Shown one piece after another: positions 28,935-38,207 of a DNA stretch of 64,000 nucleotides. A program made the position numbers and the translations under genes. This DNA is from Berkiella_A sp964633725 (GTDB taxonomy: Bacteria; Pseudomonadota; Gammaproteobacteria; Berkiellales; Berkiellaceae). The notes under the pieces were generated by a model. That model did no database searches and had not been told where the DNA came from. It was given only the letters and a program-made list of their open reading frames with translations. The stretch is from assembly GCA_964633725.1 (NCBI GenBank), contig CAZWHY010000005.1, positions 39,400 to 103,399 on the forward strand, in the 5' to 3' direction. Positions within the stretch are counted from its first letter, which is position 1, and each line of letters begins with the position of its first letter.

Positions 28935-29600
28935 ATGCAAGGAAATAATGAACCCCTACCTATCCAGCCTAATCAAGATAATATTATGTTCTCTGATATA
29001 GATGATATAGAAGATGAGCCGACTCAAAAAAAACCATCAAAACTCTGGCGAAACCTAAGCTTAACCATTCTACCAGCGGCTGCTATTTTATTATTTATGT
29101 CTAGACCCATTATTGGCTACCTTAGCCGAGAAGCTTGTTATTATGTGCAAGGTCAAGCCCCCGCACCTGGATATAACCCGTTAAAATGGGCACAATTTGC
29201 TTGGCATGGCAGCACAACTTTTTATAAGTGTGAATGGATGGGACATATAGGATTTGATTGGCCTAATGTCGTCGATTGGCTAAGCCAAAGAGGCTCCTCT
29301 GTTGTCACTTCATTAGGCGTGCTGGGTGGTGGGTATGCTACGTGGAAGAGCTTGAGTACTTGGCTTAAGAAAAAAACCATGAGCAAAGAAGAGAAAGATA
29401 GATTAAGAGAACTCGCCCAATGTATTCAAATAAAAGAAACAATAGGCGATAAAACCCCTAACGAAGTGTATTTTACCGAGGCTTTACGGTTTTCAAAAAG
29501 TTCCGATCATCATCAAAGAGATGAGAAATTTGATTTTCATGTTGAAGAGGATTCAAGCTTTTCTCGCGAAGGGATACAGCTTATGTCATTGAGCTCATAA
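28935..29600 (+). CDS. Single-pass membrane protein, duplicated gene copy 2
   Basis: This is a paralogue of the gene at 23144. The start at 28935 is chosen for the same GGAGG site 5 bases upstream. The 221 residues have the acidic start, a transmembrane helix at about 41-63, the conserved CYYVQGQAP and FYKCEWMGHIGFDW blocks and a charged tail ending SLSS. It keeps the VLGG stretch missing from copy 1. The gene and about 170 bases of 5' flank lie between two oppositely oriented copies of the 24-base dispersed repeat (28740-28763 and 29614-29637), which points to the repeats as the agents of duplication. Function unknown. Confidence 0.78.
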   Translation: MQGNNEPLPIQPNQDNIMFSDIDDIEDEPTQKKPSKLWRNLSLTILPAAAILLFMSRPIIGYLSREACYYVQGQAPAPGYNPLKWAQFAWHGSTTFYKCEWMGHIGFDWPNVVDWLSQRGSSVVTSLGVLGGGYATWKSLSTWLKKKTMSKEEKDRLRELAQCIQIKETIGDKTPNEVYFTEALRFSKSSDHHQRDEKFDFHVEEDSSFSREGIQLMSLSS

Positions 29601-29613
29601 TCTAATACGGGTA

Positions 29614-29794
29614 AGGAATGGGCATGTAATAACTTACGGGTTTAGCGCTCGGTAAGCTGGCATATTTAGATAGAACGATTGAGGCAAAATGCGAGCATAG
29701 CAGGGCTATGTGAGTGTTTTTCCGATTGAGGTTCATTTAAAGATGGCTTGCTTAATGAGATGATAAAACGGTAAGTTATTACATGCCCATTCCT
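29614..29794. mobile_element. MITE-like element with 24-bp terminal inverted repeats
   Basis: Perfect 24-base terminal inverted repeats (29614-29637 and 29771-29794; the core begins AGGAATGGGCATG) bound a 181-base element with no coding capacity. An internal hairpin CATAG/CTATG lies near 29695-29710. TAA occurs on both outer sides of the GGAATGGG...CCCATTCC core, suggesting a 3-base target duplication of TNA type. Other ends of the same family are at 28740, 38271 (degenerate), 50965 and 56569. Confidence 0.8.
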
Positions 29795-29841
29795 AAGCCT
29801 CCACTTAGCTTAGACTTACCCATTCTAAAGTTAAATTGTAA

Positions 29842-31119
29842 TTATGAGGGGCGGTGTCCCACTTTCTTGTCTTGCTCCACATAACCCACCTCTGGAGCTG
29901 AAATTGGGCTTAAAGCCAATGGCTCTAGATGAAACAATAAGATCGGGTTGGATTGTAAAAGCTTTAACACCAAAGCATCTTGTATAACGCGGGCTATCTT
30001 ATCCGCAGCTGAACCGGCTGCATTTTCTTCGGCTTCCTCTGATGGTACTACAAACCCAACTTCAGGTAATAAAGACAACGCTAACGCTTTGCCAGCCGCA
30101 CAAACTGAGTCAACAAATGCACGATGCTCTGCGTTCATCGCGCCATTTAAGTATACAAACGTTTCAGAATTGGGGAGCAAATCACAAACCTCAGAAATCA
30201 TCAAAGTAGATTCCCCGGGCACTAATACAGCATGTTTGGATGAATCACTATTTAATGCGCCTAATATACTTTTATAAGCACTCTCACCATCAACGGCTAG
30301 AAATTTAAAATCATAAAACGTGTGAATATTATCAGAAGTAATAGATTTCACTCCCATATTAAATTCTTGACTCACCCAGTCTATCTGATAATCCAATGGC
30401 ATTTTGGTTTTGGTATGAACCACTCGATGAGCCAATTCGATTTTTCCAGTTCTGGGATCATTAGTTGCTAAAATATATCTATCTTCCCGTATCGCTTTTT
30501 GCGCCGAAAATTGCCCCAGTTTAAAAGCTTCTGCTTCTGTAAAGTAATTCATTTTACCAGTAGAATCTGATGCATCCCCTGCCAATATCACAAATAAGTA
30601 CTTGTCTTTTTCCGGAATATCGTCTTTTTCTAGAATACTGCCTTTCTTTTTTTGATATTCTGCTAATATGGTTTCTGACCTCGTGTTGTGTGGCACACCA
30701 ACAGTACTGATAACCTTTTCCTGATTGTGACTTAATTTTGCTTTTACCTCATCTGTTAGAATATGAGCTGGCAAAGCAATGTAATCTATTTTTTCTTGGT
30801 ATTTAGGTTCATCTAACTCTGCAAAATACTGATAACCACTCCAAGATGTCAGAATATTAGGGTTAGCTTGCTTTAATTGATACAAAGGCTCTAAGCATTG
30901 TACGCCTGCCCCTACAACTATGAACTGAGTGTCTGCTTCTTGTTCAAAAGTGGTTTTTAAATGAATAATCGACTCAGGGGTTATGGGGGACGTACTAACA
31001 ATAACATCAATGCCTTCTGAAATTAACCTGCTCTGCAAGGCTCTTTGGATCCCCAATGCATTATTGTCATCCCCTGCATGTTGCCCATCATTTAGGGCGA
31101 TAATTGAAATAGTTGTCAT
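29842..31119 (-). CDS. ELM1-like (putative glycosyltransferase fold) protein
   Basis: The 425 residues show a weak match to the bacterial ELM1 family ('mitochondrial fission ELM1-like'), whose members are predicted GT-B-type glycosyltransferases. Supporting points are the N-terminal NDGQHAGDDNNALG, close to the family DG..G...Q..GLA pattern, a central LAGDASDSTGKM, ATNDPRTG at the usual place of TTSRRT, and VPGESTLMISEV at the usual place of the DS.SM..E motif. The last 60 residues are a divergent extension. It lies 80 bases downstream of ycaR on the same strand and may be read from the lpxK operon. It has no signal peptide. The assignment is tentative; the sequence could be a distant or lineage-specific relative. 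Confidence 0.45.
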   Translation of the reverse strand: MTTISIIALNDGQHAGDDNNALGIQRALQSRLISEGIDVIVSTSPITPESIIHLKTTFEQEADTQFIVVGAGVQCLEPLYQLKQANPNILTSWSGYQYFAELDEPKYQEKIDYIALPAHILTDEVKAKLSHNQEKVISTVGVPHNTRSETILAEYQKKKGSILEKDDIPEKDKYLFVILAGDASDSTGKMNYFTEAEAFKLGQFSAQKAIREDRYILATNDPRTGKIELAHRVVHTKTKMPLDYQIDWVSQEFNMGVKSITSDNIHTFYDFKFLAVDGESAYKSILGALNSDSSKHAVLVPGESTLMISEVCDLLPNSETFVYLNGAMNAEHRAFVDSVCAAGKALALSLLPEVGFVVPSEEAEENAAGSAADKIARVIQDALVLKLLQSNPILLFHLEPLALSPISAPEVGYVEQDKKVGHRPS

Positions 31120-31199
31120 TGAAAAACCACCTTGTTACAAGCACAAAAATAAGTGGGCATTTTAACAATATGGCTTGGTAATATCACGTGGAGCCTCAC

Positions 31200-31388
31200 T
31201 TATTTTAGCTGGTCAAGCTCTTCTAACTCTACTTTACGCGCTTCTTCTTCTAGCATCACAGGAATATTTTCTTTAATCGGAAAGGCTAATCTATCCGCTT
31301 TGCAAATCAATTCTTTTTTTTGTTTGTTGTAAATTAGTGATTGCTTACAGATAGGACAGGCTAATATTTCTAATAATTTATTATCCAC
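31200..31388 (-). CDS. ycaR: Trm112-family small protein (UPF0434)
   Basis: A 62-residue protein with CPIC at 11-14 and Cys29, and the pattern LACPICK..L and AFPI..IPVML, typical of YcaR. Trm112 relatives act as small partner proteins. It overlaps lpxK by 8 bases, the same order as msbA-lpxK-ycaR in E. coli. Confidence 0.92.
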   Translation of the reverse strand: MDNKLLEILACPICKQSLIYNKQKKELICKADRLAFPIKENIPVMLEEEARKVELEELDQLK

Positions 31389-32412
31389 GTTTCATTTTCC
31401 TTAATAGTTCAATCTCAAAATTTTCTGGCAATTGGGCTTGAATAGGCAACATCCAATGATAATTTTTAACAAAGCCTGTACATTTTATCGCATCTTTTTC
31501 TGTCATGATAACAGGTCGATCATCGGCAAAACAAATATCTGCTTCGACAAATTTATAATGATCAGGGAAAGCATGTTGTGTAATGTTAAGCCCTTGATCA
31601 ATCAATAACTGAAAAAAACTCATCGCATTCCCAATGCCAGTTACCGCATGTACTTCTTGGCTCGCATACTCTGCAACAAAATCTGCTATTGAACATTTTT
31701 GGTTTGGGTTTTTAATATTGACCAACTCTGAAGCCATAATATTCATTCTTATTGTATTTTTAGCTAAATTTTTAAGTTCACCATTTTTAACCACAATAAA
31801 ATCAGCTCGCTTTAATCGACTCACCGGCTCTCTCAAAGGCCCCGCGGGTAAGCAGTGCTGATTGCCCAATCGTCTTTGCCCGTCTATTAGAACAATTTCA
31901 ATGTCTCTTGGCATCGCATAGTGCTGTAAACCATCATCACTGATAATAATATTCACATCAGGGTAATGCTTGGCCATATAAGCAATACTATTATTGCGTT
32001 TAACCCCAACCACAACCGGACATTGAGTATTCTGATGAATAAAATAAGGCTCATCGCCTATGCGTTGTGGTGTGGCATCTGCATCAATCCCCAAAGTCTC
32101 ATGGGCTTTTTTGTCGCCTCCATAGCCTCTGGAAATAATCCCTGGTCTATAGCCATTCTTTTTTAATAGCTCGGCTAAATAGATAACAAATGGCGTTTTG
32201 CCAGTGCCACCCACGGTGATATTACCCACCACAATCACCGGAACAGGATTTTCTTTGTTTTTATATTTGATATTTAAAATATGGTAGCGACAAAAAATAA
32301 CCAGTCGATATACTATTGAAATAGGCCAAAGCAATAATTGAAATAAGTGGGCACCAACATTTTGTTGCCCTGGATACCATATTGTATTAAAAAATTTTTC
32401 TATATATTTCAT
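31381..32412 (-). CDS. lpxK: Tetraacyldisaccharide 4'-kinase
   Basis: Phosphorylates the lipid A precursor at the 4' position at the inner membrane. The 343 residues have an N-terminal membrane-associated stretch, the P-loop VGNITVGGTGKTPFV, the conserved ISRGYGG, and DDGLQHYAMPRD with the catalytic acidic pair. It lies 9 bases after msbA and is translationally coupled to ycaR. Confidence 0.95.
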   Translation of the reverse strand: MKYIEKFFNTIWYPGQQNVGAHLFQLLLWPISIVYRLVIFCRYHILNIKYKNKENPVPVIVVGNITVGGTGKTPFVIYLAELLKKNGYRPGIISRGYGGDKKAHETLGIDADATPQRIGDEPYFIHQNTQCPVVVGVKRNNSIAYMAKHYPDVNIIISDDGLQHYAMPRDIEIVLIDGQRRLGNQHCLPAGPLREPVSRLKRADFIVVKNGELKNLAKNTIRMNIMASELVNIKNPNQKCSIADFVAEYASQEVHAVTGIGNAMSFFQLLIDQGLNITQHAFPDHYKFVEADICFADDRPVIMTEKDAIKCTGFVKNYHWMLPIQAQLPENFEIELLRKMKRG

Positions 32413-32421
32413 TTAGAATAA

Positions 32422-34209
32422 TCAATCTGCATTAATATTAGCATGCTCTTGATATTGCATATTACGTAAGCTGCTATATAAGCCTTTCTGCTCTAGTAAC
32501 TCGTTATGGGTTCCGCGCTCTATAATTTGACCTTTATCAATCACAATGATTTTGTCGGCATTTTGTATGGTGGACAAACGATGCGCTATCACAATAGTTG
32601 TGCATTGACGCATCAGTTTTTCTAATGCCGCTTGAATGTGTCTTTCTGATTCTGTATCTAGGCTACTGGTCGCTTCATCCAAAATCAAAATGGGTGCGCG
32701 TTTTAATATCGCCCTAGCAATGGCCAAGCGTTGTCTTTGCCCGCCGGATAATCGTACACCATTCTCTCCAACCACCGTCTCAAAGCCTTCCGGTAGTCTC
32801 TCGATAAATTCTAAAGCATGTGCCTGCTCGGCGGCTCGCTTAATCTCTTGCTGTGACGCGGGTTGGCCATAGGCAATATTATTGGCAATGGTATCGTTAA
32901 ACAGCGTAACCTGCTGAGTGACAACAGCAATTTGTTTTCTTAAGTCTTTTAGTGGGATATTTTTAATATCCACATTATCCACTAAAATCTCACCGCGGCA
33001 CTCATAAAACCTAGGCAACAAATTAGCAATGGTCGATTTCCCACCACCTGAGCGCCCCACCAAAGCAATGGTTTCGCCCGCTTTGACTTCAAACGAAATA
33101 TTATCTAATGTTTTAGGTTGCTTATCAGAAGACTCTACATTTTCGTAACAAAAAGAAACATTTTGAAACTTCACACAACCACTAGCACTTTGCATACCTA
33201 AGCGACCATTATCCGCTTCTGCGATTTCATCTAAGAATTGAAAAATACTGTGTGCGCCTGCTATACCTTTTTGAATATTACCGTTTACTTTTGTTAATTG
33301 TTTAATAGGCTTTAGTAAAGCCAGCATGGCGGATATTAGGGAAGCAAAAGCCCCTGTAGACATGGAGGTTCCCAATACATGATCTGGACTCAGCGTGGCT
33401 AAATATACGGTCAAGGACAAGGCAACAGCGCCCACTACCTGAATCATCGGAACGCTTAGCGCAGAGGTGACAATAAGCTTCATTTCTTGGCGACGATTAT
33501 TTTGGGTTGCATCCACAAATCGGTTATATTCGTACGCTTGCCCACCAAAAGCTTTGATGACTTTTTGGCCTTCTATAGCTTCTCCTGCAACATGCGTCAC
33601 ACTGCCCATAGAATCTTGCACTCTACCAGAGACCATACGCATACGGCGACTGACGAAGTGCATAATCCCCGCCATTAGTGGCACCATAACCAAAAATAAG
33701 CAGGTTAAACGCCAATTAATCGTTAACATCACACAAAATAACGCAACGGCAGTGCAAGACTCTCGTACTAATACCGTGACGGCATCTGTACAAGCATTCG
33801 CGACTTGCTCTACATTGTAAGTAATTTTAGATAAGGTCTCACCCGATGTGGTTTTATCAAAAAAGCTAGCCGGCAAGTTCATCATGTGTTTGAACATTTT
33901 TTGCCTAAAATTCATCACCACTTGGCGCCCAACCCAACCCATAAAAAAGGTTGATAAGAAAGTCGCTACGCCGCGTAATAAAAATATCCCAATCACCACA
34001 TAAGGGATCCATTGTATAAACGATTGATCTCTATCAACAAAGCCTTTGTCTAATAGCGGCTGGAATAACTTAATGAAACTAGCATCCACTACAGCATATA
34101 ATACGTTACCCAATAGTGCTAAAAAAAATGCCCACTTATAAGGCCATACATGAGCCATGAGTTTTCGGTACACTTTTTTGGGATCTATATTTTTTTGCTG
34201 CTTTTTCAT
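32422..34209 (-). CDS. msbA: Lipid A export ATP-binding/permease protein
   Basis: Flips lipid A-core across the inner membrane as a homodimer. The 595 residues consist of six transmembrane helices (about 20-330) and an ABC domain with Walker A LVGRSGGGKST, signature LSGGQRQRLAIARA, Walker B ILILDEATSSLD and the switch His in IVIAHRLST. It lies 3 bases after exbD and 9 bases before lpxK. Confidence 0.95.
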   Translation of the reverse strand: MKKQQKNIDPKKVYRKLMAHVWPYKWAFFLALLGNVLYAVVDASFIKLFQPLLDKGFVDRDQSFIQWIPYVVIGIFLLRGVATFLSTFFMGWVGRQVVMNFRQKMFKHMMNLPASFFDKTTSGETLSKITYNVEQVANACTDAVTVLVRESCTAVALFCVMLTINWRLTCLFLVMVPLMAGIMHFVSRRMRMVSGRVQDSMGSVTHVAGEAIEGQKVIKAFGGQAYEYNRFVDATQNNRRQEMKLIVTSALSVPMIQVVGAVALSLTVYLATLSPDHVLGTSMSTGAFASLISAMLALLKPIKQLTKVNGNIQKGIAGAHSIFQFLDEIAEADNGRLGMQSASGCVKFQNVSFCYENVESSDKQPKTLDNISFEVKAGETIALVGRSGGGKSTIANLLPRFYECRGEILVDNVDIKNIPLKDLRKQIAVVTQQVTLFNDTIANNIAYGQPASQQEIKRAAEQAHALEFIERLPEGFETVVGENGVRLSGGQRQRLAIARAILKRAPILILDEATSSLDTESERHIQAALEKLMRQCTTIVIAHRLSTIQNADKIIVIDKGQIIERGTHNELLEQKGLYSSLRNMQYQEHANINAD

Positions 34210-34212
34210 TCT

Positions 34213-34653
34213 TTACTTCATCGCTGTTTGATACAAATGTGATTGTTTGTTCTGAGCCAAAATTCTAACTTTAGAGATACCAACATCCGCAGACATTTCT
34301 AATAACGTAACCAAAGACTGGTGGGGTGAATTTTTGTCTCCCACAATAAAAATCTGTGCCTCTTCTGTTGAAAGCTTAATCTCTGATAATGCTTGATACA
34401 GTTGTCTTAAATTATCAGCACTATACAGTTTGCCATCCAATTTATACTGCCCATCTGCTTCAATGCCTATATATATAGGCGCCTCTGGTTTTGCCCCAGC
34501 TTCTGCCGAAGCATGTGGTAACTCAATATTGAGTTGGGTATCATTCTTGAATGTGGTAGAAACCATAAAAAACAACAATAACAAAAACACAACATCAATC
34601 AGTGGTGTTACATTAATTGAAATGTCTTGTTTAGTTTTGTTTCTGAATTTCAT
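34213..34653 (-). CDS. exbD: Biopolymer transport protein ExbD/TolR family
   Basis: The 146-residue inner-membrane protein has one N-terminal helix (NVTPLIDVVFLLLLFFMVSTTF) carrying the proton-path Asp, and a periplasmic domain. It works with the ExbB-type protein encoded 62 bases upstream to power an outer-membrane process. TonB is not in the window. The exbB-exbD-msbA-lpxK order is common in gammaproteobacteria. Confidence 0.93.
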   Translation of the reverse strand: MKFRNKTKQDISINVTPLIDVVFLLLLFFMVSTTFKNDTQLNIELPHASAEAGAKPEAPIYIGIEADGQYKLDGKLYSADNLRQLYQALSEIKLSTEEAQIFIVGDKNSPHQSLVTLLEMSADVGISKVRILAQNKQSHLYQTAMK

Positions 34654-34715
34654 TTTACTTGTACCATTGTTGATAATCTAGTCTTCATAATCATTTCTAT
34701 CGGTATTTTCAGGAT

Positions 34716-35342
34716 TTATAGAACAATTTCTCGTTGCTTACCGACAATAGCTCTTAAACCGTCAATTAATAACAAACTCTCAGCCTCTAGTTTGCCAGTT
34801 AACTCATCCATCTTCCTTTCAAAGTGCCGGTGAAACATTAGGCTCAATATGGCAATACTCAGCCCAAATGCAGTGGTCAATAATGCTTCCGCAATCCCAC
34901 CTGCCAGTGCTTCTGTATTACTGGCCCCCTCTAAATTGAGAGCAGAGAAGACATTAATCATGCCGACCACAGTCCCCAACAGCCCCAGTAAAGGCGCTAT
35001 GGCCGCGATGGTACCCAAAGCATTGAGATACTTTTCCAGTTGCAAAACAACCTGACGCCCTCGTTCTTCCATTCTAGAGCGCATAGTACCGGCGCCCTGT
35101 TCGCGATACCTTAGACCGGTCGCTAAAATAGAACCCAATGGGCTTTGGTAAGCTAAATTAGGCAGATGTACGGTACGAGTTTTTTTAGCAAACTCACCTA
35201 AAATGGTTTGTACTAATTTTCTAGGTAAAATTTTTGACTCGCGTAAAGTCCACATTCTTTCCAAGACAATAGCCAAAGAAAAAATAGAGCAAAATAATAA
35301 TGGCCACATGAGCCAACCACCAGATTGAAATAGTTCTAACAC
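34716..35342 (-). CDS. exbB: MotA/TolQ/ExbB proton channel family protein
   Basis: The 208 residues have three predicted helices. The first is near residues 10-25; the conserved late pair is APLLGLLGTVVGMINVF and ALLTTAFGLSIAI. This is the proton-channel partner of ExbD. It follows comEC by 18 bases. Confidence 0.92.
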   Translation of the reverse strand: MLELFQSGGWLMWPLLFCSIFSLAIVLERMWTLRESKILPRKLVQTILGEFAKKTRTVHLPNLAYQSPLGSILATGLRYREQGAGTMRSRMEERGRQVVLQLEKYLNALGTIAAIAPLLGLLGTVVGMINVFSALNLEGASNTEALAGGIAEALLTTAFGLSIAILSLMFHRHFERKMDELTGKLEAESLLLIDGLRAIVGKQREIVL

Positions 35343-35360
35343 ACAAATGCTCCCGTTCTT

Positions 35361-37655
35361 TTAGTTATGCCAAATCCGCTTTGCAGTGTCTCGCCATATA
35401 GTCGGTGGCGTCAAATGATCACTGCGACCCAAGGTAAATATTATAGCGCCAGTTTGACAGGTTAATAAATTTTTTGCACCTGCATTTGCATAATTTTCCC
35501 AAACTTCTCTTTTGGGCAAACCATATATATTATTCTGCCCCGCAGAGTAAATCGCATAATCTGGTGAAACCGCTTTAATAAAATCTATAGAAGAAGACGT
35601 ACGACTACCATGATGAGGCACAATTAATATATCGCTTTGCAATAATTCTGCTTGTTGGTATAACAATTTTTTCTCAACTGATTGCGTAATATCACCACTG
35701 AGTAATATAGATTGTGTATTCGTGGTCACTTTTAAGACGCAAGATCGATTATTGCGCAAAACCTCCACCCCATTGGGATGTAATATTTCAAACAAAACCC
35801 CATCCCACTCCCAGCTTTGCCCTTTTTCGCATAATGTGGCGAATGGTGATATGACTTCTGGCTCACTGGTTTGTATTTCATCAACTGTAAAACCTTGTAA
35901 TCCACTTAACCCGCCCCTATGATCCATATCTACATGACTAATTAATATACGATCAATATGGTTAATGTTGCGAGTTTGTAGAAAAGGCGTAATAATCTGA
36001 TTGCCCGCATTTTGATAGCGCCCAAAACGTGGCCCTGTATCATAAAGCATCGTATGATTTTGGGTCTCTAAAACCACGCTAAGCCCCTGCCCCACATCTA
36101 AAACACTCACTTGTAGCGCGCCAGGAGGTAACAACTGATTTTTAGAAAATATTAAAGGCAAGAATAAAATTACCCCCAAATATTTTCCCGGAACACCTTT
36201 GGGTAATAATATGACGATCACGCCTATAACAGATAAAACCAACGCAAGCATAGAAGGTGTAGAAAAACTAAAGTGCGCATACGGAATATTAGTCAAATAC
36301 TCCAAAACATGCCAAGTATAGGAAAATATAGACATCGCAATCGATAAGAAAAATTCTGCCAAAGGCTCACAAATCATTAATAAAAAAACACCCAGTAAAC
36401 TGAGCGGCACAACCACACAAGCGACTATCGGTATCGCAATCATATTGGCAATAGGCGAAACCAAACTCACCATATTAAAAAATAATATAGTCAGAGGAAT
36501 CAACATGCAAAATATCGCCCATTGAGGCTTTAGCCAATTTATAATTTTATGCGTCGATGAAGCATGACTGACTAACATCAAAGATAAGACCGCCAAAAAA
36601 GACAACCAAAACCCAGGTTGTAATACAGATAAAGGATTAGATAAAATAACCAGCAGCATAGCGAGAAAATAACTTTGCCAGCTTAGTACCTTGCGCCTAA
36701 AACAAATCCCTAACATCACCACAGAAATCATTATAAAAGCTCTTTGGGTTGGCAAAGAAAACCCAGCTAATAGTGCATACAATAGGCTTATTAAAATAGT
36801 AGAAGCCGCAGCCCAACACATAGCCGGTTGATACAATAATAACCTTGGAAAAAAACATACTATTTTACGACTGATAAAAAAGCACAAAGTCGCCAACAAG
36901 CCTATATGTAGACCTGATATTGCCAACAAATGACTGGTACCTGTTTTCTGAAAAACAGATCGTAAATCATAGTCCAAATCTGATTTAACACCTATGGTCA
37001 AGGCACTGATCACCGGCACAAATTTTTCATTCGGAAATATTTCTTTCAGCTTATTTGAGACTTTCATCCTAAAGGCCATAATAGGATGTTTATGATGAGT
37101 TTTTACCGAGATAAGCTGCCGTAAATTGCCTTTTGCACGAATACCCTTGAGAAAATAAAATTTCTCTTCATCCCAGCCTCCTGGGTTTGAGAAACTATGG
37201 ATAGGCTTTAATTTTACCTTGGCCTCTATTATGTCGCCCGTTTTAATGCGCTTAACCGGCTTATACCAGTTTACTTCTAGTTTGGGCGTGCTTGTTCTTA
37301 AATTCGCCCCTTCTAGATGAGTCATTTGGATGGTTATTTTCATATTCTTATTTTTATGAATTACCTCTCCAATAACTTCACCTTTTATGTTAACTTCCTT
37401 GTTAACCATCTCTTGGGGTAGATGCCAGGCTAATATTTTGACATAATGGTGATTCGACCAACTAAAGCCTAGGATAATCCCAAGGGCAAAACAATAGAAA
37501 ACCCTAAAATGCTGCTGACTGATTTTTGCCCAACCGTATATAATGAGGGCAGAAATTGGCAACAAGCATAGTATTAAAAAGCTTGGTGGTAATTTATGGC
37601 AATTTGCCAACAACAAAGCACCCGTTAGGGTACCCAAAGCGATTGCACTCATCAT
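35361..37655 (-). CDS. comEC: ComEC/Rec2 DNA internalisation protein
   Basis: Inner-membrane channel for uptake of transforming DNA. The 764 residues have an N-terminal membrane and OB-like region, the competence domain with many helices (TGTSHLLAISGLHIGL), and a C-terminal metallo-beta-lactamase domain (VLDVGQGLSVV, SHVDMDHRGGL, VPHHGSRTSS). All three parts are intact, so natural competence is possible. It is the first gene of the minus-strand cluster and divergent from the DUF2062 gene. Confidence 0.93.
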   Translation of the reverse strand: MMSAIALGTLTGALLLANCHKLPPSFLILCLLPISALIIYGWAKISQQHFRVFYCFALGIILGFSWSNHHYVKILAWHLPQEMVNKEVNIKGEVIGEVIHKNKNMKITIQMTHLEGANLRTSTPKLEVNWYKPVKRIKTGDIIEAKVKLKPIHSFSNPGGWDEEKFYFLKGIRAKGNLRQLISVKTHHKHPIMAFRMKVSNKLKEIFPNEKFVPVISALTIGVKSDLDYDLRSVFQKTGTSHLLAISGLHIGLLATLCFFISRKIVCFFPRLLLYQPAMCWAAASTILISLLYALLAGFSLPTQRAFIMISVVMLGICFRRKVLSWQSYFLAMLLVILSNPLSVLQPGFWLSFLAVLSLMLVSHASSTHKIINWLKPQWAIFCMLIPLTILFFNMVSLVSPIANMIAIPIVACVVVPLSLLGVFLLMICEPLAEFFLSIAMSIFSYTWHVLEYLTNIPYAHFSFSTPSMLALVLSVIGVIVILLPKGVPGKYLGVILFLPLIFSKNQLLPPGALQVSVLDVGQGLSVVLETQNHTMLYDTGPRFGRYQNAGNQIITPFLQTRNINHIDRILISHVDMDHRGGLSGLQGFTVDEIQTSEPEVISPFATLCEKGQSWEWDGVLFEILHPNGVEVLRNNRSCVLKVTTNTQSILLSGDITQSVEKKLLYQQAELLQSDILIVPHHGSRTSSSIDFIKAVSPDYAIYSAGQNNIYGLPKREVWENYANAGAKNLLTCQTGAIIFTLGRSDHLTPPTIWRDTAKRIWHN

Positions 37656-37673
37656 ATTTTATTTGTGTATTTT

Positions 37674-38207
37674 ATGGCTAAAAAATTATTTAAAAAATTC
37701 TCGCCCAATCTTAAAACAATACGCGAGCACAAGCACCTTAAAATTTTTGGTACGTTATTGCACGATCCAAATCTTTGGCGCTTCACGCGTTATTCTGTTT
37801 CAATGGCATTCAGCGTTGGCTTGTTGGTTGCTTTTATTCCCGTGCCATTTCAAATGGTCATAGCGGCAGCACTAGCGATACTGGTTCGCTCTAATTTACC
37901 CTTGTCTGTGGTGATTGTATGGTTTACAAATCCTGTTACCATGGTGCCTATTTTTTATTTTTGTTTTAGGTTGGGCACTTTTATTTTAGGGCTAGAGCCA
38001 AAGGGCTTCCAATTCGAATTGTCATTTGAATGGTTAATGAATGGACTGGCCACCATATGGCAGCCGTTTCTATTAGGCTGTTTTATCACCGGTACGACTT
38101 TGGCTATGATTGGCAATATCGTAACTCGTATTGTCTGGCGCTATAGCGTGTCGCGTGACTGGAAGGCCAGAAAGCTGCGAAAACGTTTGCCTTTTAAGAA
38201 AAAATAA
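37674..38207 (+). CDS. DUF2062 membrane protein
   Basis: The 177 residues fit the DUF2062 family often found beside comEC or lolCD: a basic N terminus, a GLLVAFIPVPFQM helix, a WFTNPVTMVP helix pair and a basic end (RKLRKRLPFKKK). ATG 37674 is preferred over the upstream GTG at 37665; neither has a clear ribosome-binding site. The role is unknown. The last 110 bases recur at 42857-42966, where they form a gene fragment. Confidence 0.85.
   Translation: MAKKLFKKFSPNLKTIREHKHLKIFGTLLHDPNLWRFTRYSVSMAFSVGLLVAFIPVPFQMVIAAALAILVRSNLPLSVVIVWFTNPVTMVPIFYFCFRLGTFILGLEPKGFQFELSFEWLMNGLATIWQPFLLGCFITGTTLAMIGNIVTRIVWRYSVSRDWKARKLRKRLPFKKK
38096..38205 (+). repeat. 110-bp direct repeat, left copy (3' end of DUF2062 gene)
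   Basis: Matches 42857-42966 with four mismatches by eye. The left copy includes the intact gene end and its TAA stop. The two copies bound the 4.65-kb islet 38208-42856. Confidence 0.9.
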
